From NCBI GenBank assembly GCA_049115575.1, contig JAGDZU010000001.1:806001-870000 (forward strand): a stretch of DNA of 64,000 nucleotides. The letters are read 5' to 3'. The DNA comes from JAHEKB01 sp049115575. Its GTDB lineage: Bacteria; Bacteroidota; Bacteroidia; NS11-12g; UBA9320. Below the pieces are notes generated by a model. That model saw only the letters and a list, made by a program, of their open reading frames with translations, did not search any database and was not told where the DNA came from. A program made the translations under genes and the position numbers. Shown here piece by piece: positions 1-8,727 of this stretch; positions within the stretch are counted from its first letter, which is position 1, and each line of letters begins with the position of its first letter.

Positions 1-3000
1 CAAGAAGCTGATTGTAGACACAAAGACGGGCCTGGTGGACAACCGGATGAAGGAGGTACCGAATGTCTTACGGCTTGTGATTCTACATGGATAAACTATT
101 CAACTACCCTTAATCCTGGAAGCACATATACCTGGACGATTACTGGCTCAAGTACTTACACCATATCTGGCAATGAGGTTGATGTGTTTTGGGAAGGACC
201 AGGAGTTGGAACCGTTAAGGTAGTTGAAACCAATATGTACGGTTGCGTAGGTGAACACGAAATATGTGTGGAAATAATTGAAAGACCCAATGCAGCATTT
301 TCCACCTTACCTGCTGCAACTTCAGGTGTAATTACTATCTGCTTAAATCAAGATGTGTATTTCTTTAATGAATCAACCCAAGCGGGAGGGACAGCCATTA
401 CTTCTTATGAGTGGATCTTTGGAGATGGAAATACAGATTATTTTACTCCTCCAGATAGTGGCCACACAAGTCACAGTTATTCTACGCCCAATACTTATAC
501 CGTTCAATTGGTAGTTACCAATGAATGCGGGTGCACGGATACAGCAGAACTAACCATAATAGTTGAAAGCTTACCAGGACCAAATATTGAATGTATTTCT
601 ACAGTGTGCCCAGGGGCCACTATGACTTACTCTACAGATGCTTCTTGTAGCAGCTACAATTGGACAGCGACCAATGGAACCATTGTTGGATCTTCAACTG
701 GACCAACGGTTACAGTGCAATGGAGCGGTACAGCACCAGCTATTTTGACCCTTGATGTTGACCCTTGCCCTGGTTACTGCCCCAACCCCACCTCTATTGT
801 TGTGCCTCTAATACCAGCAGCTGCTTCAATAGCAGGAGATACAGTTGTTTGTGAAAATACGTGTAATACTTACAAAATCAGCTGTGACATTCCCGTGGAT
901 AGCATAGTATGGCATATACCTCCAGGGATTTCATTTTTTGGTGACACCATTAATGTTCATGAAATTCAAATTTGTGCAGGATTTGGAAGTTTTAGCGGTA
1001 CTATCTGGGTGGAATATTTCCACAAAACCAATGGAAGTACTCAAGGTCTAGACTGTGGTGGGAATGCATATTTACCATACCATGTGAGACCATCTATGTC
1101 TATATTCGGAAGTTCCGTTTATTGTGAGAATGAAAGCTTCAGCTTTGTGGTGCCCGGATCTACAGGTAACATAAACTGGGAAATAACTGATAATACGGGA
1201 ACAACCATCTATTCCATGGTTACGCTGCCAATAAGCAGTCCATTTACAGGAGCATGGTTCTGGGGACCAGGAACATTTCTAGTAACTGCCACAGATCTTT
1301 CCAATAACTTCTGCCAAGAAGAGGTTCAAAAGATTATTACAGTTCATGAAGCTCCTCCACCTCCAATAATTAGCGGGCCAGACAGCGTTTGCCCAAATTC
1401 AACTCATAACTACAGCGCCACTATGTCTAATGCAGGACATACGGTGAGTTGGAATGTGGTTGGCGGTTCACCTTCAACTGCTATAGGTAGCTCTGTAAAC
1501 ATAACTTGGAATAGCACTGGGCCATACATCATTTACGCTTTTGAGGTGGATCCTATAACCCTATGCAAAAGTGTAGCCGACACATTGGTGGTACAAAGCC
1601 TATTACCTCTGGCCGCAGCCACTTTTAATGGGCCAGATACGGTTTGTTCCAATAGCACGGTAAGTTATAGCACATCAAGCCCGGGAGACACATATTTCTG
1701 GTCTATTAATGGAAGCTTAATGGGCAGTGTTGCAGCTGGCCAACACAGCAGTGGTATAGATGTGCAATTCAATAATGTAACTGGTACGGCTTGGTTGGTA
1801 TTGGAAAGAAGCCTTTGCTCTCAAATAAAAAAGGATTCCATACTAATCACCATTATTCCTGCTCCAACACCGAGCATGACCATACCAGCAACGGTATGCC
1901 AACAAGAGACTTTTACTGCAAGTACTTCTACATCAGCATTGAGCTATAGCTGGGATTTTGGAGATGGAAATTCCGAAACAGGAAGTTCCACTACTCATGA
2001 TTATGATTCATCTGGCTCATATGTTGTTACTTTAACAGTGACTTATGGAGGCAATTGCCCAGCTACGGTGAGTACAACTCAAACCATTGTAGTAAATCCT
2101 TCACCTATCACTAATATTTCAACAGGAGATGAAACGCTTTACTGTAATCCAGCAACCATAAGTACAACTATGACCATAAGCACTTCTGTTACAAGTACAG
2201 GTTGCAATTGGTATAAATCCCCTAGTTCAACATCCATAAGTACAGCTTCTAGTTATACGGCAACAAGCATAGGGACTTATTACGTTGTGTGTAGCAATTC
2301 ATATGGTTGTTCCGATACGAGTAATTTTATAACCATAGATACTACTTCTTGCGATGACACTTGTAGGCCACAGAATTATACTCTTGATTTTGATATTTTT
2401 AGATTGGGATGTAATACAGACAGCTTTGAGTACAGTTCTTCTAATGTGAGTTCTCACTCATGGGATTTTGGAGATTTCTATAATCCAGGGAGCAATTCAG
2501 CTAGTGGAAACAATGTAACTCATACATACACAGAACCAGGCATATATGTGGTTACTCTGTGCGGTTTAGTACCAAATATGAATTCCAGTTTACCCGACTG
2601 CCAAGTATGTATTAAAAAATCAGATACTATAGACTATGTACCTGATTTCTACCCTATTATTAATTGCACGGACTATTCATCATCATTCACGGTTACCTTT
2701 AATAACAGCACCAAAGTTTATACCCTTGCTCCTAGCCCTTCATATTCTTGGAAGATCAACGGAGGAAGTGTCTTGAGCACAGCGACTGACTTTACTACTA
2801 GTTTAGCAGCAGGTACTTATAATGTAGAACTGATAATTAATGGTGTTTGCAATCTTGTTAAAACCATTACCATTGATTCAATAGCACAAGCTAACTTCTA
2901 CGCTGCAGACTCTATTTGCGTTGGAGCTCCTATAGTTTTTAGCAATACTACTACAGGTAGCTACTCCTCTTCAGAGTGGGATTTTGGCGACGGTGCTAGT

Positions 3001-5289
3001 TCATTGATTAACTCCCCTGTGCGAGCATACGATGTTGGTGGAAGCTATAATGTAAGTTTAACCATAGTAAATGAATTTGGATGTAAAGACAGCATAGTTA
3101 AGAGTATATATGTGTTGCCAAATACATTGAATGCCAGCATAAGCCTATCAGGGCCAAATGAGTTCTGTTTTGGAGATAGTGTAATTCTCACTGCTAACCC
3201 AACCGGTGGTTACCCTTCATATACTTATTTATGGACAACTACCTCTACAGCTCAAAGTATAACAAGTTATTATACAGGAAATTACGGAGTACAAGTTTGG
3301 GACGCTAAACAATGTTATACTCAAGTACCGGATACTGTTGTTAAGGTGAATCCATTACCTAACGCAGTAATCATTGGCCCCAACAGTGGTTGTCAATATC
3401 AGAATCAGGAATTCAAAGTGCCAGTTCCAACTAGTGGCCATACCATTAATTGGTATATCAACGGCACCTTATCTAGCACTACAAATACATTGAATTACTT
3501 CCCTTTCACTGCTGGAACGGATATGATACATGTAGATGTAACCAACAGTTATGGATGCTCTAAAAGCGACACTCTGTTCTTTACTACTTATCCAAACCCT
3601 AATGTAACTACCACCAGCGAGGGTACGCTTTGCGAAGGAGACACCACGCTACTCATAGCAAAAAGTACTTCAACGAATTTGGTATCAATGATGTGGAGTA
3701 ATGGACAAACCAACGACTCTATCTACGTTACTAATCCAGGCATTTACATAGTAACTGTTGTAGATTCTAATGGATGTACCGCCCAGTCTGCTGTATTGAT
3801 TCATGAACTACCAGACATGTGTGGTCTAATGACTGGTTGCTATGAAATCTGTGATACCGTTACTGAACTGGTTTGGTACGCACCCAAAGGTTATTTCTCC
3901 TACCAATGGTTCTATAACGGAGTGGCTATGAGTGGTTCAACTTCAGATACAGTACATATACCTTTACACCAAAGCGGTACTTATCAGGTTCTGATTATGA
4001 ATGCTGATAGTTGCAGCACTATGTCAGACCCAATAGATATCACTTTTGTAAGCTGTGGAGGCTGTGAAATTAGTGGACATACAGAAATAGAATGCGGTCC
4101 ATTTGACCATCATGGAGATCAAACATATAATGTCACCTTTACTATAAACAGCAATTTGCCAAATGGTTCCAATATAGCCATAAGCTCTTCTCAAGGTCAG
4201 GTTTTAGGATTATCTAGTAGCACAGTCAATAATGGCTCAAATGTCTTAACAGCTACTTTTATTGATCAGGGAGCAATAGACACCATAGTGTGCTTTAATG
4301 TTGCAGTATGGGATAGCACACAGCGTTGTGACACTATAATATGTGACACTCTTCCTAATTGTGAATGTAGTGGAGAAGGAACTAACATAGTGAGTCAAGA
4401 GCATTTTGATTGTATAGGACATGATAGTTTAGGAAATCCACAATACTACGGATGTGTAAATGTGTGGTGGGGTGGTAGCGGAAGTAGCAGCATGACTTTG
4501 GCTGAACCGAGCTCAGGATTTAGTCCAAGCGCATTTAGCATAAATCCTGGACCTAACGTTATCTGCTTTACATATACAGATTACCCACCTATTAATCCTG
4601 GTGCTGTACTGATATATGCCTACTTCTACGATAGTACCACTATGACCACTTGTAAAGATTCCTTTAGAATTGTTTACGATCCTTGTCCTGATGTTTGCGA
4701 ATTAGACGTAGTAGGTTTGTGTGCTCATTGCGACAGCACTATCCAAGGAGGTGTTTGGGTATACAAACTTGAAATGGCGGTGAATAATCCTTTTGGTGGA
4801 AACGCCAATGTAAGTATAACTCCTATATCGGCAGGTACTTTCGGAGCAATAACTCCTAACCCTATTCCACCGGGCAGCACTACTATAACCGTTCCTTTCA
4901 CAGATTGGTCCCCTACAGACTCTATCATCTGTTTCAAGATAACCCTTACCGAGGTTGCAGGACACGGAATCTGTCATAAAGATCTATGCATTGCTTTACC
5001 AGATTGTAAAGGTCTTTCTGTAAATGAAATGGAATTGCAAACAGGTGCATTAATAAGCATTTACCCAAATCCTTCAAGTGATGTGATTTATGTAAGGTTT
5101 AATCAAAATGTATCCAATGCATCTTACAGTTTACAATTGACCAATATGCTAGGGAAAGAAGTGAAAAGAAGCAATAGGCTGTCTAAAAATAATGTGCTGT
5201 TTATCAAAGACTTAAGCAAAGGAGTCTATACAGCAAACATTATTCACAATGGAGATATAATTGGCAGCAAGAAAATAGTAATACAGTAA
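1..5289 (+). CDS. Giant PKD-repeat surface/secreted protein with T9SS sorting domain (5' truncated)
   Basis: The frame is open from base 1, so the N-terminus lies outside the window; the GTG at 184 is internal. The visible 1762 codons are a Ser/Thr/Cys-rich string of Ig-like and PKD-type domains. PKD signatures of the W-D/I-F-G-D-G type occur near 415, 1951, 2460 and 2980. The last ~80 residues begin with the motif I-Y-P-N-P and end in short beta strands, as in the type A Por secretion C-terminal sorting domain. Family knowledge: such proteins cross the outer membrane through the type IX system and are often anchored as adhesins or structural surface proteins. The gldKLMN locus in this window supplies that machinery. 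The exact ligand or role cannot be read from sequence. Confidence 0.88.
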   Translation, partial: QEADCRHKDGPGGQPDEGGTECLTACDSTWINYSTTLNPGSTYTWTITGSSTYTISGNEVDVFWEGPGVGTVKVVETNMYGCVGEHEICVEIIERPNAAFSTLPAATSGVITICLNQDVYFFNESTQAGGTAITSYEWIFGDGNTDYFTPPDSGHTSHSYSTPNTYTVQLVVTNECGCTDTAELTIIVESLPGPNIECISTVCPGATMTYSTDASCSSYNWTATNGTIVGSSTGPTVTVQWSGTAPAILTLDVDPCPGYCPNPTSIVVPLIPAAASIAGDTVVCENTCNTYKISCDIPVDSIVWHIPPGISFFGDTINVHEIQICAGFGSFSGTIWVEYFHKTNGSTQGLDCGGNAYLPYHVRPSMSIFGSSVYCENESFSFVVPGSTGNINWEITDNTGTTIYSMVTLPISSPFTGAWFWGPGTFLVTATDLSNNFCQEEVQKIITVHEAPPPPIISGPDSVCPNSTHNYSATMSNAGHTVSWNVVGGSPSTAIGSSVNITWNSTGPYIIYAFEVDPITLCKSVADTLVVQSLLPLAAATFNGPDTVCSNSTVSYSTSSPGDTYFWSINGSLMGSVAAGQHSSGIDVQFNNVTGTAWLVLERSLCSQIKKDSILITIIPAPTPSMTIPATVCQQETFTASTSTSALSYSWDFGDGNSETGSSTTHDYDSSGSYVVTLTVTYGGNCPATVSTTQTIVVNPSPITNISTGDETLYCNPATISTTMTISTSVTSTGCNWYKSPSSTSISTASSYTATSIGTYYVVCSNSYGCSDTSNFITIDTTSCDDTCRPQNYTLDFDIFRLGCNTDSFEYSSSNVSSHSWDFGDFYNPGSNSASGNNVTHTYTEPGIYVVTLCGLVPNMNSSLPDCQVCIKKSDTIDYVPDFYPIINCTDYSSSFTVTFNNSTKVYTLAPSPSYSWKINGGSVLSTATDFTTSLAAGTYNVELIINGVCNLVKTITIDSIAQANFYAADSICVGAPIVFSNTTTGSYSSSEWDFGDGASSLINSPVRAYDVGGSYNVSLTIVNEFGCKDSIVKSIYVLPNTLNASISLSGPNEFCFGDSVILTANPTGGYPSYTYLWTTTSTAQSITSYYTGNYGVQVWDAKQCYTQVPDTVVKVNPLPNAVIIGPNSGCQYQNQEFKVPVPTSGHTINWYINGTLSSTTNTLNYFPFTAGTDMIHVDVTNSYGCSKSDTLFFTTYPNPNVTTTSEGTLCEGDTTLLIAKSTSTNLVSMMWSNGQTNDSIYVTNPGIYIVTVVDSNGCTAQSAVLIHELPDMCGLMTGCYEICDTVTELVWYAPKGYFSYQWFYNGVAMSGSTSDTVHIPLHQSGTYQVLIMNADSCSTMSDPIDITFVSCGGCEISGHTEIECGPFDHHGDQTYNVTFTINSNLPNGSNIAISSSQGQVLGLSSSTVNNGSNVLTATFIDQGAIDTIVCFNVAVWDSTQRCDTIICDTLPNCECSGEGTNIVSQEHFDCIGHDSLGNPQYYGCVNVWWGGSGSSSMTLAEPSSGFSPSAFSINPGPNVICFTYTDYPPINPGAVLIYAYFYDSTTMTTCKDSFRIVYDPCPDVCELDVVGLCAHCDSTIQGGVWVYKLEMAVNNPFGGNANVSITPISAGTFGAITPNPIPPGSTTITVPFTDWSPTDSIICFKITLTEVAGHGICHKDLCIALPDCKGLSVNEMELQTGALISIYPNPSSDVIYVRFNQNVSNASYSLQLTNMLGKEVKRSNRLSKNNVLFIKDLSKGVYTANIIHNGDIIGSKKIVIQ

Positions 5290-5290
5290 T

Positions 5291-6760
5291 TTACGGAGTC
5301 AGTGTTGGTTTAACTAACACTGACTTCTCATGCTGTACCAACACTTTTCCTGGGCCTGCTTTTTTAGGCTTGCGAACGAATTTTCTATAAGAATAAATGA
5401 CGGTTGCAAGTTCTTCATTTCTACTCTTACTATAATATGCAGCAATAGCAGCTGCTTTCTCCAATTGACTCTCTCTTACAACTTGATCTCTATTCAATCT
5501 CATAATTACGTGACTACCCGCCACATTTGCAGCGTGAAACCATAAATCATGAGGAGAACTGTAAAGCCTCAACAGCTCATCATTATCCTTAGCAGATTTT
5601 CCAATACGCAACTCCAATCCTTCAATCTCTATGCTTTTGTATGGCTTTCTTTCAATATTGCTTTCTTTTCTTGAAGACTTTATAAAAGCTTTTAAATCGC
5701 TTGATTGAGTTGAATTCTCAATATCTAATATTGTATACTGCAAGACTTCTAAATTGCTTTCTAAACTCCTCAATTCGTTTTGAAGCACTGATAATTGAAT
5801 ATGCTCTTTCTTTGATTTATAGTACAAGCGCTGCGCATTCTGCTGTGGACTGAGTTGAGCGTTCAACTTGATAGTCACCTCTTCTCCATTCTCAAATGAA
5901 GGCAAGTTGACTTCCGTTTGTCCTTCTTTAATCTGATGCATATATGCCATAATCAAATCTGCCTGCTCCTTAAAGCTAGTGCGTTTTTTATGACCTTCTA
6001 AATGACCTTTGATCTTCTGAATCTTCTTCTGGCTTTGTTTTAGTTTCTTATGGTGATTTTGTAGCAATTGTTTACGTTGCTCTAGAAAGCTAGATTGGCC
6101 AATATATTTTCTACTAAATTCATCTAGACTGCTCAAAAACTCATGACATGAAGACGAATCATCTGACTGTACCAATCTCGGTAAACGTTCTTCAGCCACA
6201 ATCATTACACCTTCTACTTTTCTTCTCTTCAATAGTGTATTCCATGCCTCACTAAAATTAGAATCAGCCTGATTAAGAATACTCAGCTCTGAAGCAGTAA
6301 GCCATTTATGGCTGAATTTTGCTTCTTCTATATTCTCTGGGATCTTTCTATTTACAAGATTTGGAAACTTTACTTCTTTGGCGTTAAGCGGAAAAACATA
6401 GTCCAGCTGGTTTTGATTATAACTGGCGATTTGAGAAAATCTTCCGAACATATGAAAAACCAATTGTTGACTCCCAAAATCTAGGATGAAAGATCTGTCA
6501 AGATCCACAGCTTGAATGCTCTTTACTTCTTGACCATGTAGAGATTGAAATTGAGTGATTCTGTTTCGCTTGGGTAAATAATCTATTTGAGGAAATTGAA
6601 AAAACAACTCACCTCTGTAGAACTGAAGCTTTACAACCTCATCGAATACTAGGAATAATTCTTCTTTACTAGTAGAGAAGCAATCTATAAGCTTTTGACC
6701 TTCAAGTTTTTCAGCTAAACACTGTGCAATCCTAGCAATATAGAAAGGGTCAAAAGCCAC
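5291..6760 (-). CDS. NFACT-family protein (RqcH/Rqc2-like ribosome quality control factor)
   Basis: 489 residues. The N-terminal NFACT-N region carries the Asp-Arg pair at residues 88-89 (V-D-L-D-R-S), which in RqcH contacts tRNA. A long charged coiled coil follows (about 220-350). A C-terminal NFACT-R (DUF814) domain has the characteristic D-L-W-F-H-A and G-S-H-V-I motifs around 403-415. Known family role: binds obstructed 50S subunits with peptidyl-tRNA and recruits tRNA-Ala to add C-terminal alanine tails. Older annotations call these fibronectin-binding proteins. It ends 1 bp from the stop of the convergent PKD gene. The next gene upstream is map, 5 bp away on the same strand, so the two may be cotranscribed. 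Confidence 0.85.
   Translation of the reverse strand: MAFDPFYIARIAQCLAEKLEGQKLIDCFSTSKEELFLVFDEVVKLQFYRGELFFQFPQIDYLPKRNRITQFQSLHGQEVKSIQAVDLDRSFILDFGSQQLVFHMFGRFSQIASYNQNQLDYVFPLNAKEVKFPNLVNRKIPENIEEAKFSHKWLTASELSILNQADSNFSEAWNTLLKRRKVEGVMIVAEERLPRLVQSDDSSSCHEFLSSLDEFSRKYIGQSSFLEQRKQLLQNHHKKLKQSQKKIQKIKGHLEGHKKRTSFKEQADLIMAYMHQIKEGQTEVNLPSFENGEEVTIKLNAQLSPQQNAQRLYYKSKKEHIQLSVLQNELRSLESNLEVLQYTILDIENSTQSSDLKAFIKSSRKESNIERKPYKSIEIEGLELRIGKSAKDNDELLRLYSSPHDLWFHAANVAGSHVIMRLNRDQVVRESQLEKAAAIAAYYSKSRNEELATVIYSYRKFVRKPKKAGPGKVLVQHEKSVLVKPTLTP
5298..5324. terminator. Hairpin between convergent genes, inside the rqcH-like 3' end
   Basis: GTCAGTGTTGG and CTAACACTGAC pair across a short loop with one mismatch. 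The hairpin lies just past the stop of the PKD gene and within the last codons of the opposing NFACT gene. Neither side has a strong T-run, so it is a weak, possibly bidirectional terminator. Confidence 0.4.
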
Positions 6761-6765
6761 GGAGT

Positions 6766-7530
6766 TTAGAACTCACCGTAGACATCTGTTAAGCATTCAC
6801 AGCCGTCTTCAGTAATGAGAATAGTATGTTCGAATTGAGCAGACAACTTGCCATCTCTAGTTCTTGCGGTCCAGCCATCTTTGCGGTCCACTATAGCTTC
6901 TGCCACTCCTTCGTTAATCATAGGTTCTATAGTAAATATCATTCCAGGACGCATTCTTTTGCCGGTGTTCTTTTGTGCAATATGAGAAACTTCCGGTTCC
7001 TCATGGAACTTGAGACCTACACCATGACCACAAAATTGCCATACCACGCTATAGCCCTTTTTATGGGCATATCTAGATATAGAATAACCTATGTTACCAA
7101 ATCTATTCCCAGGATAGCATTCTTGTACGCCTTTTTTTAAGCAGGCCTTAGTTACATCTATCAATCTCTGAGCACTCTCTGAGATAGTACCAATTTTGTA
7201 CATCTTACAGGTATCTCCATAGTAACCATCCAATATGGTGGTTACATCTATATTAAGTATATCACCGTCTTTTAAAACATATTCATTGGGTACACCGTGA
7301 CATATTACCTCGTTTGGAGAAGCACAGATTGCTCCGCTAAACCCATTATAACCCAAGGTTGCAGCTTTTGCATTGTGTTTCTCAATGTACTCCAACGCTT
7401 TGTCATTGATGAACTTTGTTGTATTACCAGCCACTGCGTATTGCTCCAAGTATTTTAGTACTTCGGCGGCTAGTTGAGAGCTTTTTCTAATACCCTCAAT
7501 TTGTTTGCTATTCTTGATTTTTATTGCCAA
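6766..7530 (-). CDS. map: Type I methionine aminopeptidase
   Basis: Removes initiator Met from nascent proteins in the cytosol. The five metal ligands are visible: the Asp pair in I-L-N-I-D-V...Y-G-D-T, His in C-G-H-G-V-G, Glu in F-T-I-E-P-M and Glu in Q-F-E-H-T. I place the start at the TTG at 7530 (Met-Ala-Ile-Lys-Ile-Lys), where family members usually begin. An ATG at 7551 would add seven residues, overlap the divergent gene and sit upstream of a perfect -7 box (TACATTTG, 7535-7542). If that box works, the mRNA begins at or just before the TTG. About 255 residues, normal for the family. Confidence 0.93.
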   Translation of the reverse strand: MAIKIKNSKQIEGIRKSSQLAAEVLKYLEQYAVAGNTTKFINDKALEYIEKHNAKAATLGYNGFSGAICASPNEVICHGVPNEYVLKDGDILNIDVTTILDGYYGDTCKMYKIGTISESAQRLIDVTKACLKKGVQECYPGNRFGNIGYSISRYAHKKGYSVVWQFCGHGVGLKFHEEPEVSHIAQKNTGKRMRPGMIFTIEPMINEGVAEAIVDRKDGWTARTRDGKLSAQFEHTILITEDGCECLTDVYGEF

Positions 7531-7534
7531 GCCG

Positions 7535-7542
7535 CAAATGTA
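7535..7542 (-). promoter_or_regulatory. -7 box TACATTTG of map
   Basis: Perfect TAnnTTTG on the minus strand, ending four bases before the proposed TTG start of map. This is the Bacteroidota sigma-ABfr-type -7 element; it implies an essentially leaderless transcript. Confidence 0.45.
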
Positions 7543-7579
7543 AGAAGACATGACTCAAAACACATATATTTACTGCACC

Positions 7580-7924
7580 ATGGCATACGATCAATTTTTA
7601 GCAGAGCGAATCAGCAATTATTTTAAAGCTAAAAAGCTCAAAACTGAAGACAAGAAAATGATGGGAGGTTTGGCCTATATGCTTAACGACAAAATGTGTG
7701 TGGGCATAGTCAAGAATGAATTAATGGCAAGAGTTGGTCCAGATGCATATGAAGAATGCTTGAAAAAAGAAGGTTGCAAAGAGATGAATTTTACTGGTAG
7801 ACCAATGAAAGGATATGTTTTTGTAGATGGAGATGGAATAGACTCGGAAGAAGATCTAGCCTATTACCTAGATTTGGCTGTTGCTTTTAATCCTGAGGCT
7901 AAATCAAGCAAGAAAAAGAAATAG
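7580..7924 (+). CDS. TfoX N-terminal domain protein
   Basis: 114 residues from the ATG at 7580 (M-A-Y-D). The frame can be opened to an ATG at 7550, but that would overlap the map coding region and TfoX_N proteins normally begin at this M-A-Y-D. It contains the family motif K-K-M-M-G-G-L-A-Y-M followed by D-K-M-C-V-G-I and a C-terminal Lys-rich tail. Stand-alone TfoX_N proteins are small cytosolic proteins of unknown biochemical role. The name comes from competence regulator TfoX/Sxy, but this protein has only the N-terminal half, so a competence role should not be assumed. A near-consensus -7 box (TATATTTA, 7565-7572) lies seven bases before the start. Confidence 0.85.
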   Translation: MAYDQFLAERISNYFKAKKLKTEDKKMMGGLAYMLNDKMCVGIVKNELMARVGPDAYEECLKKEGCKEMNFTGRPMKGYVFVDGDGIDSEEDLAYYLDLAVAFNPEAKSSKKKK

Positions 7925-7925
7925 C

Positions 7926-8681
7926 TTATACCCTCCTATCTTTTATGAAAGGGAGTTTAGAACGTTGGTAATCTATCTGCTCTTTGTCCAGTGTTAAGGT
8001 CTGTACTTCCTCACCTAAAAATCTAAGAAGTCTTTTGCCATCTGGGCCATAAACTGAAGAATGCCCGGGATACTGATGACCATCTGGGTCCACTCCCACC
8101 CTGTTCACTCCTACCACATAAGCCTGATTCTCTATAGCTCTAGCTTGCAGAAGTCTGTCCCAATGCTTTATTCTTTTTACAGGCCAATTCGCAACCACTA
8201 GCAATATGTCATAGTCCGTATCATTAAAGCTCAAGTAAGGAAATCTCAAGTCGTAGCATACAATCAATCTACATTTAAAACCCTTAATGACTATATCAAC
8301 TTCAGAATTCCCAGCTGTAAAATGCTTGTTTTCTTCAGAAAGCTTAAACAGATGTTGCTTGTCATAGATTCCAATAACATCGCTCCCATCACTCACAATA
8401 AAACGGTTCACCAATTGCCCATGGAGATTAACCATTATGCTCCCACCAACCATACAACGATGCTTTTTAGCTAGCCTGGTCATAAATGAAATACTTTCTC
8501 CGTCCATTTTTTCGGCTTGCTCTGGATATTCTACACTAAATCCGGTTTGAAACATTTCTGGTAAAAGAATGAGATCCGTTCTCTCAATACTTTTAGCCAT
8601 GGTCTCTATTTTGTTGAAATTGGTCGATTTGTCTTTCCAAGCTATGTCAAATTGAAGAAGTGATACGTTTAATGTAGACAT
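7926..8681 (-). CDS. Carbon-nitrogen hydrolase, omega-amidase (YafV/NIT2-like)
   Basis: 251 residues of the nitrilase superfamily with the complete catalytic triad: Glu42 (L-P-E-M-F), Lys108 (Y-D-K-Q-H) and Cys142 (V-C-Y-D-L-R-F-P). The spacing and the A-N-W-P and Q-A-R-A-I-E-N motifs fit the omega-amidase / YafV branch, which hydrolyses alpha-ketoglutaramate and alpha-ketosuccinamate in metabolite repair of glutamine and asparagine transamination. Cytosolic, no signal peptide. It is convergent with the TfoX gene (1-bp gap). Substrate is inferred from subfamily resemblance only. Confidence 0.86.
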   Translation of the reverse strand: MSTLNVSLLQFDIAWKDKSTNFNKIETMAKSIERTDLILLPEMFQTGFSVEYPEQAEKMDGESISFMTRLAKKHRCMVGGSIMVNLHGQLVNRFIVSDGSDVIGIYDKQHLFKLSEENKHFTAGNSEVDIVIKGFKCRLIVCYDLRFPYLSFNDTDYDILLVVANWPVKRIKHWDRLLQARAIENQAYVVGVNRVGVDPDGHQYPGHSSVYGPDGKRLLRFLGEEVQTLTLDKEQIDYQRSKLPFIKDRRV

Positions 8682-8727
8682 AAAACAAATTTACCACTTT
8701 CAACATATCTCCTTATATTGCCATTCC

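Noticed and set aside
184..186. GTG at 184 as start of the PKD gene
   Set aside because: The same frame is open to base 1 with the same Ser/Thr/Cys-rich composition and continuous domains, and there is no signal peptide after 184.
4702..4977. Two small overlapping minus-strand frames within the PKD gene
   Set aside because: Antisense to a repetitive gene, no motif, no promoter.
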